Shown in pieces: positions 1-13,715 of a DNA stretch of 64,000 nucleotides. The first letter of the stretch is position 1. Each line of letters begins with the position of its first letter. The translations under genes and the position numbers were made by a program. The notes under the pieces are model-generated. The model saw only the letters and a program-made list of their open reading frames with translations. It did no database searches and was not told where the DNA came from. Origin of the DNA: Stercorarius parasiticus (Eukaryota > Chordata > Aves > Charadriiformes > Stercorariidae); assembly GCA_013396915.1 (NCBI GenBank), contig VWZL01002229.1, forward strand, positions 868,001 through 932,000, read 5' to 3'.

Positions 1-64
1 AACTAACATAGCCAGTTTAGTAAATTTGACTGTAGTTAACCAATAATTAAGATCTCAGTGATGA
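1..64 (+). repeat. 64-bp direct duplication, copy 1 (ends at an N)
   Basis: This stretch, from AACTAACATAG to TCAGTGATGA, is identical over 64 bases to a second copy that starts at 320. An unresolved base follows immediately at 65, and another lies at 217, between the copies. Perfect identity together with the N at the boundary points to a false duplication at a contig join rather than a biological repeat. Confidence 0.85.
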
Positions 65-319
65 NCACAAGCCCCTTGTGAGCTTCCACAAGGTGTCAAT
101 TGAACAAGAAAACTCTGTCCTTAAACATTTTTTCACACATTTTTCTCTTTCCAAAAATGCAATGCATAAAATAATCTTTTAGTGCTAGAGAAAGAAACAG
201 AAAAGGGAGGCAGGGGNAGGTAGCTATGTACACCACAGCGGCTTCATCCTCAAATTCACTGCAGAAAACAGAGGCAGCAGGAGTCCACAGCTCTCCTAAG
301 AAAAATCATTACCAACTAA

Positions 320-383
320 AACTAACATAGCCAGTTTAGTAAATTTGACTGTAGTTAACCAATAATTAAGATCTCAGTGATGA
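320..383 (+). repeat. 64-bp direct duplication, copy 2
   Basis: Identical to bases 1-64, after which the two copies diverge (here ACTATGTAGG, there N CACAAGCC). This copy runs on without ambiguity into the following unique sequence, so it is the more likely true locus. Confidence 0.85.
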
Positions 384-3300
384 ACTATGTAGGATAAATG
401 TATGGGGACATACTAAATCTATGGGGATAAACTACTGTAGATACGCATACGTTACATAGTGATTAATTGCAAAAAGGTCAAAGGCCCAAATCTGTCATTC
501 TTCTTCATGCAAAGTGTTTACGAAAGCAACCTCTTTTGTAGATACCAGAATTGACTAGAATGTTATTCCTGTGTAATCCAAATATAAAAGTCTGACTGAT
601 GCTCTGAAGAAATATGAATAATGGCAAAAATGTGGACGGGCAAATTTATGTAAATGCATACATTTAGTAATTTATATGAACACATTTTTTCTTAGTCTGT
701 TAAGAAAAGTTTTGCTAAATAAATTGGAGAGTGGTGGACATTGGTGTGGGGACTGCAAAAAGGGCCAAAGGAATAAGTAATTACAAAAAAGTTTGAAAAG
801 ACTACTATGAAATTGGGTTTTTTTAAATGGTTCATTATTAAAACACCAGCAACACGCTTATCCAGGGACAACCTACTCATTTTGGAATCCAAAAGAGACT
901 TTTGCTTTGATTAGCTTTGAAGAGCTTATACAGTTAAGAGAGCATGAGAAATAGATTCTAGCCCTTCTATTACAGCTACATTTGTTTATTAAAGTTGCAC
1001 ACCTGTGCAGATTGACTCAAGGCAAAAGTGCAATTGAGGACATAGTTTGGCCTGTAGAATATTTGTTACTGGTAACAGATGAGAAGGAACAAGCCCCGTG
1101 CAGCTATAACAACTCAGGCTAAGTTTGCAAGTTGATAGGGTGGAAACCAGACAAAGATATTTTACACTGTGTTGCTCAGACACAAACAGAGAACTCTCCT
1201 TTTTAAGGCTGACTAATTTTCATAGCACGCTGTCATACCAACCCCTGCACACCAATTAATACTGCCATTCACAGCAGGTTTCTGAAGATAATCTGAACTA
1301 ACTCAACTTTTATGATGCGATCAAAACACTTTGAAGAAATTAGGGTTTGATTTTGTGTTACTAGGGAGCCTATCTTTCTTCATACCTTTAGCATAGAAAG
1401 GCACTTGCCACAGAGAAGAACCAGCAACTTTTGATTGTCTAATGACTAATGGCTGCTGACCACACCAGTATCAGATCTAAAAAATATTTCATAGCTCTGT
1501 GGCTTTATGGTTACACTATCTTTTTCATTTCGAGGAAGAAAGAAACAATGCCTAAGAGAGGCAAGGAGAAATAGCTGAGGTTTGTTCATTTCCTCCATTC
1601 ACTATTGCCATTTCAGCAAGCCAAAAATGGTTTCTTGTTCCCTCACTTAAAATTATCCAAAAAAGAGACATCCATTTTCTAAAGCAGTATCATGTAAATT
1701 AATAAATCCAATAACACTATATTATATCTTTTAACAGTATGTTTACAAGTAACCTATTCTTCTTTATCCTAGTTTATTACCATTCTTCTCCTCCTCTGAA
1801 GTAATTCCTTGTCTCCACTATATTAAAATCCAACAGCTTTTCTACTCACTTGCATATTTGAGGAAGAACTGAGACAACAAGAGGGAATGTATTCCTCTTC
1901 TTAACTCCAGAGAGGACCCTGAGAGGTGGTAGCAAAACTGCAGAAAGTCCAGCACCGTTCCTGGACTGGAACATGCTCAAAGCAGACAGCACCTTCCAAG
2001 GAATTTGTCTGCCAAAGTCTGATGTGACTGTCACTTAACATGTGCAAACTGAGCCTTTGCAAAGGCTTAAAACTTGGACACATTCAGGCTTTTTTTTTTC
2101 CTCACAACAGGCAACAGGCATCCCCTGACACCAGAATGACCTCTATGCCAAATTTCAAGACTTTGCTCAAAAGCATGGAGGCGCCACAGCTTCTCAATAA
2201 AACAGCTGTAAAATGGATTTATTACAATCCAGCATATTTTTGTTTAATCTCATTTTTAGGAATGTCTAGCCCAGTTCTCCTGAAACTTTACAATAAAATT
2301 CAGCTCCAGGTGACGCTGTGCATGGAAAAGTTAAAGCTCAAAGAAGTAAAGCTTGAACAGGTTATAAGCAACAGGAAGCATAACTGTAACGGGAAGATCC
2401 TGGCTACCTCGACTCTTAGCAGTGTCACCAGCTCCACTTAGAATAAAGGGAAAGAATGAACCCTTTTAAGAAAAAGAAAAGCAACTGCACCTTTAATTCA
2501 GACATTTTAGAATTTTAGTAACGTGAATACAGCAAAAAACTGCATTTGGGACAAGAGCTGAAAATATCTTTCAATATCGCTGCCAAACAGACAACAAATA
2601 GTAGGCAAGTTTGATATCCAGTATGGGTCTTCAATGGGTACAGTGACAGCATTTAGCCTCTTAAAGGATTTGTCTTTGAAATTATTCTAGCTGACAAACT
2701 TCTGGTCCAAAAAGAAGTTGAGCAGTCTCATTTTCTGTCCAGCTGCTTGAAGCAGAAGCCTAAGCCACTCTTCTTATCCCAAGAGACACTTCATATTCAC
2801 TGTTTTTTAAGGAGTGTTTGGCGTTCGGAATGGCACTCAGCTGACTTACAGTTGCGTCTGTCTCTTTCTGTCTACCATCTCTGCAGCAATATGGAAAAGA
2901 CAAGGTCAGATCTTAAGATTTCCATGATGAATGGAGGCTTTGCTTCTCACCTTAGGTGGACGCCAAGGTGGCCTACAATAGAGATACATATATAATGTTC
3001 TCTGCCCCTTAAGGAGGGAGGCTCCTTTGTGACTCCTTCCAGTGCCATGACTAGGAAAGTGCCTCCCTCCAATAAACTCTGGCCAGTATCATGACAAGTA
3101 AAAAGGCCATGCAGAAATCTCGTTCTCATATTGCCCATCAAGACTTCAGAAGCAGGCAGCACACTTGACTCACCGTAAGGTGATTTGCCTCTGTAAATGT
3201 GGTTTTGAGAATGGTAGCAAGAAGCTAACTATGCATGGCAGTAACACAACATAAGATAGGTGTAAAGGGAACAACGTACAGTAAAAAACTAGCTAAATCA

Positions 3301-6300
3301 CACAAGCCAATAACACACACACAAAAAAAAAGCAGCAGTTTCTTCAGCAAATAAAAAATAAAGAATTTATGCATTGAGGTCCTGTATCATGAACACACAG
3401 AATCAAATTAAACTATTAAAGTACTGCCTCTGCTGGGGGATTTGTATGACTTTGAGGGAACTGTGTATTGCAGTCTGTCTCAGGGGACCCTGCTTCTTGG
3501 AAAGATTGAAGACCACAGATATTCTAGCTCCACTAAGTACTTGTACATTGGGATTCTGGACAGATTTGTATCTCTGGATTCTTGGACTCTATGAAAGTTG
3601 TCCACCCTGGCATGGGATAACAGGGAGTCTTTGCACTTCCAACTTTACGTGTAGTCAAACACAGGAGTCTACCTCACTTTTAGTTATGTTATGTAGCACA
3701 GGATGGCTGCTGGAAAAACATGATGGGAAAGGATTGAGGCTAAGATTTTCAAAAGCACAGACACATTTAGAAATATCTAGATATCAGCTATTTGCCAATT
3801 CACACATTTCAAGAAGTTAATGACATCAGAATCTCAATACCTGTGTAACATCATAAAGAGAAATAAAGTAATTGAAAGCTACTACAGGGCTAGTAAATGA
3901 ACAGATCAAAAATGCAAAGCTTTCCCTGTAGATGGTAACGGCACTGAGAAAAGGTAACTATTCACTCCTTTGAAATAAAACTGATACACAGATTCTTATG
4001 ATTTTACACTGGTTTGTGGATATCACAAATTATCAGTGTTTCAGTTTTAATCATATTCCATATTCTTTTCCAGCAATTAATTCAGTTGATCGCATATCAG
4101 CTTTTCTTTGATAAAAAAAAAAATACATGGAAGAGAGGAAAGTACTTGACTTTCAGAACTTACTGAAGAAAGGTAAGTGAGGAGCACTACCCTATCTGAA
4201 GCCTGCTTTAACCTAGGCAAGTACAACAGAACAACAGGTGACTCCAATACAACCGTTTCCACAGCTGAACTGAGCACAGGCTACAGTTTTGCCGCAAAAA
4301 GTCACAGCCTCTAGCCAGCATTATCCAACTGGCAGAAATTTTTGTTGTAGATCTGGCCCTTGCCTCATAAGAAGATATTTCAGGAAATGTTGGACTCAGA
4401 ATCTTACGAGATCAAGCCAATAATTTCTTTCTCCAACTGGAGCAGAAATAGCGTAAAAATTGAGTGACTTGCGGTATTTCAGCATTTCTGGTCCCACACG
4501 GAAATATGAACTGTAGAATAATGCCAGAAAAAAAAAAAAAAAGTTAGTGAAAATCCAGTTAACTATTTCGCCCCCTTCAAAATGCTTCTGATTCAAGGCT
4601 GGCTTAAAATAGCTGATAGACTGTTACCTCATCAAAGCATTTAAAAATTGTTCTTCTCGAAGCACATATGTTACAACAAAGCCTAGTATCAGTGACTGCT
4701 TCTGGACCAGACAGCCAAAATGCCACCAGCCTCTTGTTTAGGATTTTCTTATTTACATATAAGCAATTCATGCTTGTTGCCACATTCATCTTACTCTCTG
4801 TTATCTATTATCAGTTAGTTTATAAGGTCACTTTCTCATACTTTTAAGTGTGATTATTATTCTTTGCTCCATGCAGTTTTATATTTGGACAAGTTAGAAG
4901 ACATAAAGGAACAAATATATGAACCAGTCCAGACTGTTCAACGTCAGTGATTTTTTTGCTGTTATATTCCATCTCTCCCGTTGTACCTGCAATTTTCATC
5001 AGTGAAGAATGTTTTGGGTCTGTGTGAAATATGTCAGAAACTCTTACAAGAGAAACGGATGATAACATCAGAGAAGTGTCTCCATTGATCACCAGCTCCA
5101 TATGCTATTATTTGCATTGTTCAAATCTATTACAGGACAGTTACAGCCATCTTGAATAAATGTAATAAAATACAATGAAAAGGAGTTGGACTTTTACATG
5201 CAAAGGGAATTTTTATTTCACATTCAATTTAACATCTCTTGTTTTTTCCTTAGAAGAGTGCTGAGCCATCAGATTGGTGCCCTAGGGACTGTTAAAATTA
5301 TGTTAATGCATCTTAAAGCTCTTTTAACTTATTTTTTTTCCATTATTATAACATACTGTGCAGCTGAGAAACTGAAAGACCATCAGGAAAACAAGGAACC
5401 ATGCTGCAAATATACAGCTAATCATTCAGTGTTTTAGAAAGTCTTAAGTATAAACTAAGCAAATAACGTGTCTTTTTAATTTTCTTTTGGTTCCTTTCCA
5501 GACAAAATTATCACCAATTTCAAAACAGGTAAGATGGTAAAAAGGCCGGAATGAAACTGTAAGAGGCCCTTGACAGTAAAGTTTTTATTAAATATCTTTG
5601 CAGGCTGACCTGCTTTTTGTCCTAACACACAATCTGAGAATTATTTCTTTTTTACAGAAAAAATGTGAATTAATTGGTTTGCCACCATATTTTTCTATTG
5701 GTAGATATATAGTTTGCTTGGTTGTTTGGTTTTTTGTTTGTTTGTTTGTTTGTTTTAATCGGGTCTGGACGGAAGACAGGTCTTAATCCTATGCGTGCAT
5801 CTGACTGAGACATGAAGGTAACTCTATTTTGGAACACAGTTGAAGGCCCAGCATCTCAATGTTCACATGTGATACTTGTCAATCAAGGGAGAAAAACAAG
5901 TGGGATTAAACGGGACTAATGCCTGAAGGTAAGAACTGATGTATGGAGAGTCTTGCAACCTCAGCTTCCTGGAGCAACGAGAAAAGTGACAAAACAAATG
6001 TTTCTGGGTCAGCCTGTTTGCCACATGAAGATGTATAGAAGCTGTGCCTTCCTGTTCTCTCCTGAAAATATTTGATTATTCACATTTTGAAACATTTCTG
6101 CATTTTGTTATCTTTTTTAAATTGCATTACATCAGACCGTTGCTATACAAAACCTAAAGGGATAAGGTTTCTAGCAGGTCAGCAGGTTTCCATGGACTTG
6201 CTGAAGGAACACAATTAAGATTAAGGAAAAAAAATCTTAAACCACTGCAGCAAGGAGCTTCATTTCATTCATGAAATGAAAAATGAATGTTAGATTTGGG

Positions 6301-7049
6301 AAGTCATTAGCACTTTGCTATCTTGTGAAGCATATAAGCCTACCATGTTCAGACTGAAAAATCAAATCTAAGCCTGTAAAAAGAACATTCTGGTAAAAAC
6401 ATTCTTGCTTTGAGCTTTTTTAACTCTTACAACACTTACTGAAGAACATTGATGACGTTCACAAGTCAAACATACCAAATTCTTAAGTGTGCATATTTGT
6501 ATAGAATATATGGAGCTTTAGGCTCTCTGTCCTTTTAAAACTAGTATTAACTACATTTTTAATGGCAATGAAAGGTCACATGGCTTGCACATCTTGCCAC
6601 GTAATGTGCCAGCTAATGTCCATGGTTAAGGAGACTATAGGACAACCCCTTGTCTGCATGTACCATATCAGTCTGCAAAAAAGTCGACAAACTACTATTG
6701 CAAGTACCAGATAAAACACAGAGGCAAGAGTCTCATAATACCATCTTTTATGAAGCACAGTCACCTTAATATCACATCTTGTGATATTTTTATGACGTAT
6801 TTAGTTTATCAAGCATCTATTTCTTTTAAGTCATTTATACTATACATACATACAATCCATTGATTTCTCCCAAACGAGGGATTTTCTTTCTGCACAGAAA
6901 GACTATCCATGCATATACAGATTTGAAAGATAGGATGGAAGTTCCAAGTGTTTTAATAGCCCATTATCAAAAATTATCCCTTGGCAATAAAAGCCCAGAC
7001 CACTGGCTTGAGATCAAGTCAAAGAAAAATGGGATTATACAATTTAATT

Positions 7050-7079
7050 GAGAGAGAGAGAGAGAGAGAGAGACAGAGA
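7050..7079 (+). repeat. (GA)n microsatellite
   Basis: About twelve GA units followed by a short imperfect tail. This is a simple homopurine repeat. Confidence 0.9.
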
Positions 7080-8350
7080 TGTGTTCTAAAAAGCCAAGGA
7101 TCATAGAGGAAAAAAAAATCCAGAGAGGGTAAACGACAGATCAGCTCCATTTTCAGTCCAATCTACTTGTCTCTCACATACAAATCCACTGGATTTCCTA
7201 AGTTTTTTCTTACTGAAAAAAAAAAAATCTAAAAAAGGACTGATATTTGATATTTGTAATTTTTTAATAAAGAAGAAAAAAAATCTCACCAGAAAAAGAA
7301 ACACTATCTTGAGAGGTGACAGGAAACAAAACAGCATTTTGTCTTAAATTTGCACAACCTAATTTATAGTAATAAAGCAGAACCTAAGAGTTCTGGTAAA
7401 TGTCAGTGCAGTCATGTTCATTACATATGTTGATAGGTATGAAGCAAAGTCTCTGTAGGCCCTTCAAAAATTGCACACAGCCGATTTAATGCAAACCAGA
7501 AGTCACTGACTGCTGGATGAACATTCAGTTTCATTCCCACATGGATATTAAGACAAAGCAGGGGGAGGGGGCTTCCTCCTCGTTTATTTACAGTTAAAGG
7601 GTGGGTCTTGAGGAACGAGCCGTGAGGCCAGCAGAGGATGGATCTGGTTTATGGGAAGACACCTCCCAGCCTCCCATTCTCCAGCCACCGCAGGGAAAGC
7701 GCCTGGGTTGTGTGTAACCTCCTCCCCCACCTCGCATCTGCCTTGCCCAATCTCGCCTGGGCCTGCTCCAATAACAACATCTGCTTGGCAGCTTTTCAAA
7801 CCCATGGATAGTTATCTAACTGAGGCTTTTGTGCTGCACTGTTTATTCTATGTGAAGAAATGCCTCCTTAGTTGAAAGAGTACTTTAGAAAAGCTGTGCA
7901 GCTATTAGCAAGTGAAGCACAAGGCTAATAACCCCCACCTGCTCATCAAATTAATTATGACATCTGAGTCATTATAACTCAGAAAGAACACACGACTGCA
8001 GACTTGTCACATGTAGAAATAAACACACTCTGCATTAGGGGAGGGAAATACAGGGCAAAAAGGTCCAGAAGAAAAACATCTAACCCTTCACATTTCAGTT
8101 ATTGAAAATGTGCATTATTAACTTCCCAAAGGCAAAAACTAAAGGAGAGAAGATAGAAGTGGATAAAATTTTTCTGCAGAACACATCTCTACCCCTCTGT
8201 ATGGACTTTGTGAAGAAAAGGAAAAGAAAAACATATTAACACAGTGATCTTCGCAGCAGGACTGTAAATCGGCATGTTCTTTTGTGAGAAATCTTGTTTC
8301 CATAAGATTCCATAACAACCTGGTGGGAGAGGTGCACATATCAGACACAC

Positions 8351-8372
8351 CACACACACACACACACACACA
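8351..8372 (+). repeat. (CA)n microsatellite
   Basis: Eleven pure CA units, preceded by a further short CA run that is offset by one C. Confidence 0.9.
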
Positions 8373-11300
8373 GTTCAATTACTACAAATGTAACACACAT
8401 ATCTTTAGTTAAGATAAATTTTCAAACTGGAGTACACTTAACAAGGACTAAACTAGCGAAAATACTGTGGAAAGGGAAGTTTAAGTCTAAGACACACTTT
8501 AACTCCCTGGCAAATAGCAAAAGGAGTAAAAACTTCAAAATGTAAAATATCTGCAAGTCAGATTCCACTAAGTTCAGACTGTAAGGGACACAGCATTGCC
8601 ACACTTCATGTTCAGATGTTCCCTACTAATCTGATTATCGAAGCTATTGGATCATTATGCCACAATTCACGTAGATGATAGTTTCTTTCTTCCAATCACA
8701 AGTATGAATTCAACTGAAAGGGTTAAATCATGCATTCGCTTGTTGCACTTCTAAAGGTCTCTGGCTCCCATAGACATGGTATGCATTTTCTGTACTTTGT
8801 AGCACTTTTCTGGAAAGAATAACATTTTTTCACTGTAAAAGTGAAAAGCCAGCCTGCACTTCACTCTCCAAAGTGGTTCTTAAATGCAAAGTGCAATTGA
8901 TAGCTAATTTATTTTAAATAATTCTCAGACTTCTTTATTAGCAAAATGAAGTGATAGGTAAACAAACAATACGTTCATGTATTGTATTTTAAGTTTAGTG
9001 AATAAAAAATGTCAGGCACTAAATACATAATTGTTGGAAAAGTGTTTGCCTTGCATTAGTCCCAACTCACTTTGTCAACAGCACTTCCTCCAGTACAGCA
9101 CACAGGACAGACATAACTGTTTGTAACTTCTCTGTTACAAAGAGTCCACCTTCAAGAGAGGTCTCTAGGACAAGTGCTTTTTTTTATCAGTTAGAGGATC
9201 AGAAAACATTTTCTAAGTAAGCCACAAAATACAACCCGAGAAGTAGATGGGATATTATTTGTTACAGGTCAGCTTCACCTACACCGTTTCTCCCATTAGT
9301 GCATATTTTTCGGTGTGTTAGTAGCAACCACCACCCTTTGCAAATAAAGACCTCCAGCACTGTTTCTGGTGAAAAAATGCTGTAGAATTAACTTTCAGGC
9401 AAGACGATACTGGTCGTCTAGCCTCTTCATATTTTTTAAGTAATATGTATGCTAATTATTGAGAAATCCATGTTGGAACCTCGTTTTACCTACCCGCTTT
9501 TATTTGTTATTACTTCAATGATATATTTTTCCTATTCGAAAGACTATTTTGGTTCATCTATTCAACTTTTTCATTTAGCCCAAGGTTGAGAGGCACAAAA
9601 AGAAAGTAAATATTAAAAAGGTAGTCCCAGCTTTGCTTTTGCCAGATAAGAAGACTGACACTCATCCTAGAAAATAAATTACTATCGCTTGAGTGTGTCA
9701 GTGCTGCAGAACCAGAATAAAGCAGAAACAGGAAATATATTAATCACACAGGCAGGCTGTTCTGCACAGGTTTATATGCCTGGGAGGATGACTCTTGCAT
9801 TCAGTCTTCGCAAAAGCTCCGCTTTTTGAGAAACCCTCTTCACTGGTGACTTGATGTGTTGCTATTGAAGCCTACGGCTTCCTCCACAGTAGGACTGGGT
9901 CTGTAGACAGAAAAACTCCCTGCCGCAGAACTGCTTGAACTGTCACCCCTGCAACCTGTTCCTGCCCTGTCTGGTCCACATGCACATATTCCTCCTTCAC
10001 CTCACCAAAAAAAAAAAAACAAAAAAAAAACACCACCATGAAAACTGTGACGAAATAAAGCGAGGAAGAGCATGGTGCATTCAGGATCCTCACTGATTTT
10101 AGTTTAATGGACTACTTCATAAAAAGGAAAAAAGATGCATGTACAGTTTTTATTCACTGATATAAACATGAATAATTCAATTTGCAGGAATTTAGTGCTT
10201 CTATTCTGACTGTAAGTACCCACAAAGTACATATTGCTGTAGGACATGTTGCCCTGCAGAAGCATATAAGTGTATTTAAGCTATGAAGCACACTGAATCT
10301 GGCCTTGAGCTAATACGTTTAGGAGTTTCTAACAAGAAAGGAAAGGAAAATTTGTTCTCAACTGGTACATTGTTAACTGAATTTACAACAGTGTGCATGA
10401 CAAAAGTTTGAGTGGTACCATGAAGTTACAAAACACCTAGTCAATTTGGATTTTGCCTGAATGCTCTATATATCTTTCCAAAAATATTATCTCATCAGAA
10501 ATTAAAGTAAGTAGAGGCACAGGATTTTTGGTTCCAAATTTAAAACCAGACTATTACTTGCAGATGCAACATCAGAGTGGGAAGAGTTAATGCTAAACTG
10601 GTCAAAATATTTTTAAAGTTATTTTTTAATAACTAGTTCCCACAGTTATGGAATTCCTTTACCATGATGAATAACAAATATGTATTCCAGAAAAACACAG
10701 CTAGAGTATATGAAAGCTTGTGCACCCACACAGAAACACAAACACAGGCACATACATTGCGTATACGTTATGTATGCTAAAGGGCAAGAAGGGAACGGTA
10801 TGCAAAATAGCGTGGTCTGTGACAAAACAGTTCTACGTGGAATGTTCTGACAGGTTGCTAGATTTAGCAGCACTATCACTGAACTCTTAAAAATGCCAAA
10901 GGACATGCCAGAGACAGTGTGTCTTTCTCAAAATTCTGCAGTTCCTAGAACTTTACAAAGCACACTGCTTCTCACATCCACTTAATCTCTGCACACATCT
11001 CCACCCCTGCTTCCTTCCCAATGGTATGTGGTCTTGAAAATACAAATGTTCAAGTTTCCTGGAGCTGAGCGAAAGAGGAAAAGTCCCACTCCCAAGAGGC
11101 AAAACTAAAGGCTCTTGGTGCCCCTGGAGTTGTTAACTACAATGCAACATAACATGGTGCTTCACCATAATTAGCAAGAGGGAAACAGCCTTTTTTTCAC
11201 CTCCAATGGCATTAAAGAGATAAGCCAATGAATTCCAGATCGTATCTGAAGGCGCAAAGGTGTCTGATCAAGAAAGTGCTTATATGGACAAGGAATGACA

Positions 11301-13459
11301 TTTTGTACGACAAAGCAGGAAACAAAAAAAAACAAAAAAACCCAGAGCAACACAAGTCTGCTCAAAGCCAGTTATAGCTGCAGATATTGTTAGCAGCAAT
11401 AGTATTAACATGCAAACAGAAAAAAAAAAAAAAAAACAAAAACAAAACTACAACCAAGAAAAAAGTCCTGTGATTACTTCTTCCTCGTTAAATTTTTATG
11501 GATAAATGTGGTCCACAGAATTCCTCCTAATTTTATAAATGCTATCCCCCCCCTTTATATGGATGTATTATTTCTAAAAGTCCCACTTTGGATATTCAAA
11601 ACAGTTCAGACTGAAAGGCTTAATTCTCCAGCCTTTTGTAAGTAACATTACTGGTGTGAACCATGCCAAGTGACTTTCTTTCCCTTTATCTGTCCATCCA
11701 GCTTCTGACCCTGTGCTGTAAGTCACTTTGAAAGTGAAGAACCAGAGACAGTACTGCAAACATTTACTTCACTGCAGCCATTCATCGTGAAACTTGTCGA
11801 TAGCCATTCCAGTACTCTCAGGGCTCCTATAGCACTTTTGATTTAATAGAAAAGGCCCAAATGATTACGTGCTCAGTTTATTCAGGTTTTTGTGGGGGAG
11901 GAGGGGTGTAAAATATAAGCAAAAGTTGCACATAAAACAGGCCTGCTAATGGCTCAAATCGAATGGCTACAGAGCAAATCATGCACAGAGGCAGTAGTTT
12001 CCTCTCGCTGACCTATCAATGTGCCTTAATGATTTTCTAAAGGAACCACATGAAAGAGGGAAACAATCGTTCAGTTAGCCATGCCTATCCAGTCTTGGGT
12101 TTCTCTGCTAAGCCTATCAACCGTTTCAGTGGTGCTTTTCTGTAAAACAGACACCAGTCCACCAGAAACCAGACTAAACCCTCAGCCTTCTCTTTTACAC
12201 CAGCGAGACCACTTCTTCAGCAGGCACTTCTGACAAAACTTTTATTCCAGACTCTAACTGGTTAATCACAGTGGTAGCTCCGGGTCTTCTGGGGGCAGTT
12301 TTTACCATTTACCAGACTGATACTCGCCCATGCTCAACATTATTAATTAGCGTGCGCTCCAACCACAACAGTGCTTGGAAGGAACCCTGCAGAAGCCATT
12401 CCACAGCCCTCTGAACTGCAGGACAGCAGGGAGGCGGACATCCAGCATTAGCACAGAATAAAAAGGAAAAAAACTCCATGTTTGGGGGCTTTGGTTTTGC
12501 GGTTTGCATTTGTTGGTGGGGTTTTTTTTCATGTTTTCATATATTCTGCCTTTTGATACAGCATCCTTCAGTGCCGAAGACAAGGAGACACTGTAACAGC
12601 CATTCCACCACTGCTAGATAAGGAGTGTCCAAATGTGTTGTCCTGCCTGTAACTACAATTTCTATTTCTGTTCTGAATCACGCTCAATTACAGTTTATAC
12701 CAACAGGGTGTATGTTTCTGGTGCTGGGTGCCAAAATTATTTTAAAAAGCAATGTAGCTCACTGTCATTAAGCCAAACCAAAACTCTGTCAGTGCCAAAT
12801 GTGGCACTACTGCCAACAGTTGTCTACTGTTAGACTATACCACCCATTGTGGGATCGTTCTTCCTCCTTGCCTGTGCAATAAAGCGGCTGGACTCCGTTC
12901 CCCCAGAGTGACTCATCAGTGCTTTACTCAGAACTGCAAACTCATTTTTGGACATAACAGAAGCCTTTTTTCCCCCAATTTTCCCCCAGACGACAATTCA
13001 CTTGGAGGATTTTAGTCATAATTGAGAACACAAACTACACATACGCATGACAATGGAGCTCCTAAAAATGAAGATTTTATTATTTTATATGAGAGCGCAA
13101 CTTCATCTCTTCTGCTGGTCTACTGGAATGACCAATTTTTCATTTTAATTTCATAGGCTTCAAAAAAAACAGCTTTTTTTCCATTAGCTTTAAAAATAAT
13201 ATTTTGAGGGTAAAATTTGAAAAACTTGTGCCCAATCAGCAAGTCAAAACAGAACACAAAACATTTAAAAACCTGGTCCATAGCTTCTGGACTCTTATAC
13301 ATACTCCTTATCAGGATTTATTGACAGTTCCAAAACCACAACCTCTGAAATACCACAGTAATTTCCTATTTTAGAAACAAGGTAATACAGCAGTCTCCAA
13401 GACAGCACAATGCAATAACCATGGAGAATTGCAGATTTTATGCTGATAACCACTGCACC

Positions 13460-13715
13460 GCTTTTCATCCAAGTGCTTCAAAGTGTCTTACAAACATGAT
13501 TGAGCCTTACCAAGACTGGGAGATAAGCAAACATATTAAGAGTTTTAGTCCAAGAGCTGAGCAGCTGAGGCACCTACTGATGTCCAAAGGAGTTTTTGCC
13601 TTTGACCTCCATTCAGGCAGGAATTAATGAGGAACTCACTAACGAAACTGAAGAATCTGACCCAAATTCCCAGAGAATTCTTTGCACGGAACCCAAGTTT
13701 CCTGACCATTGACTA
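13460..13715 (+). mobile_element. Decayed L3/CR1-clade LINE 3' fragment
   Basis: The left part (CATCCAAGTGCTTCAAAGTG, then TCTTACAAACATGATTGAGC) resembles the amniote L3/CR1 consensus around CTCAAAGCGCTTTACAAACAT. Downstream are a CTGAGGCAC element and a GAACCCAAGTTTCCTGAC motif, corresponding to the consensus GAACCCAGGAGTCCTGACTC. Order and spacing fit, with strong divergence, so this looks like an ancient insertion. A 68-codon open frame across it is not meaningful. Recognition is from memory of the consensus, not from a search. Confidence 0.55.

Larger units (their letters stand above)
384..13455. other. Intronic sequence without recognised gene
   Basis: AT-rich intron sequence. Visible features are simple repeats: (GTTT)n at 5732-5756, (GA)n at 7050-7079 and (CA)n at 8351-8372. 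There are also short A-tracts, and a perfect 10-bp inverted repeat with a 2-nt centre at 6259-6280. The longest open frames (133 codons at 2040-2441 and 148 codons at 3374-3820, plus strand) show no recognisable domain and are probably chance. Confidence 0.6.

Noticed and set aside
3374..3820. 148-codon plus-strand open frame
   Set aside because: Cys/Leu/Trp-rich chance frame in intron sequence. No domain or repeat relation is recognised.
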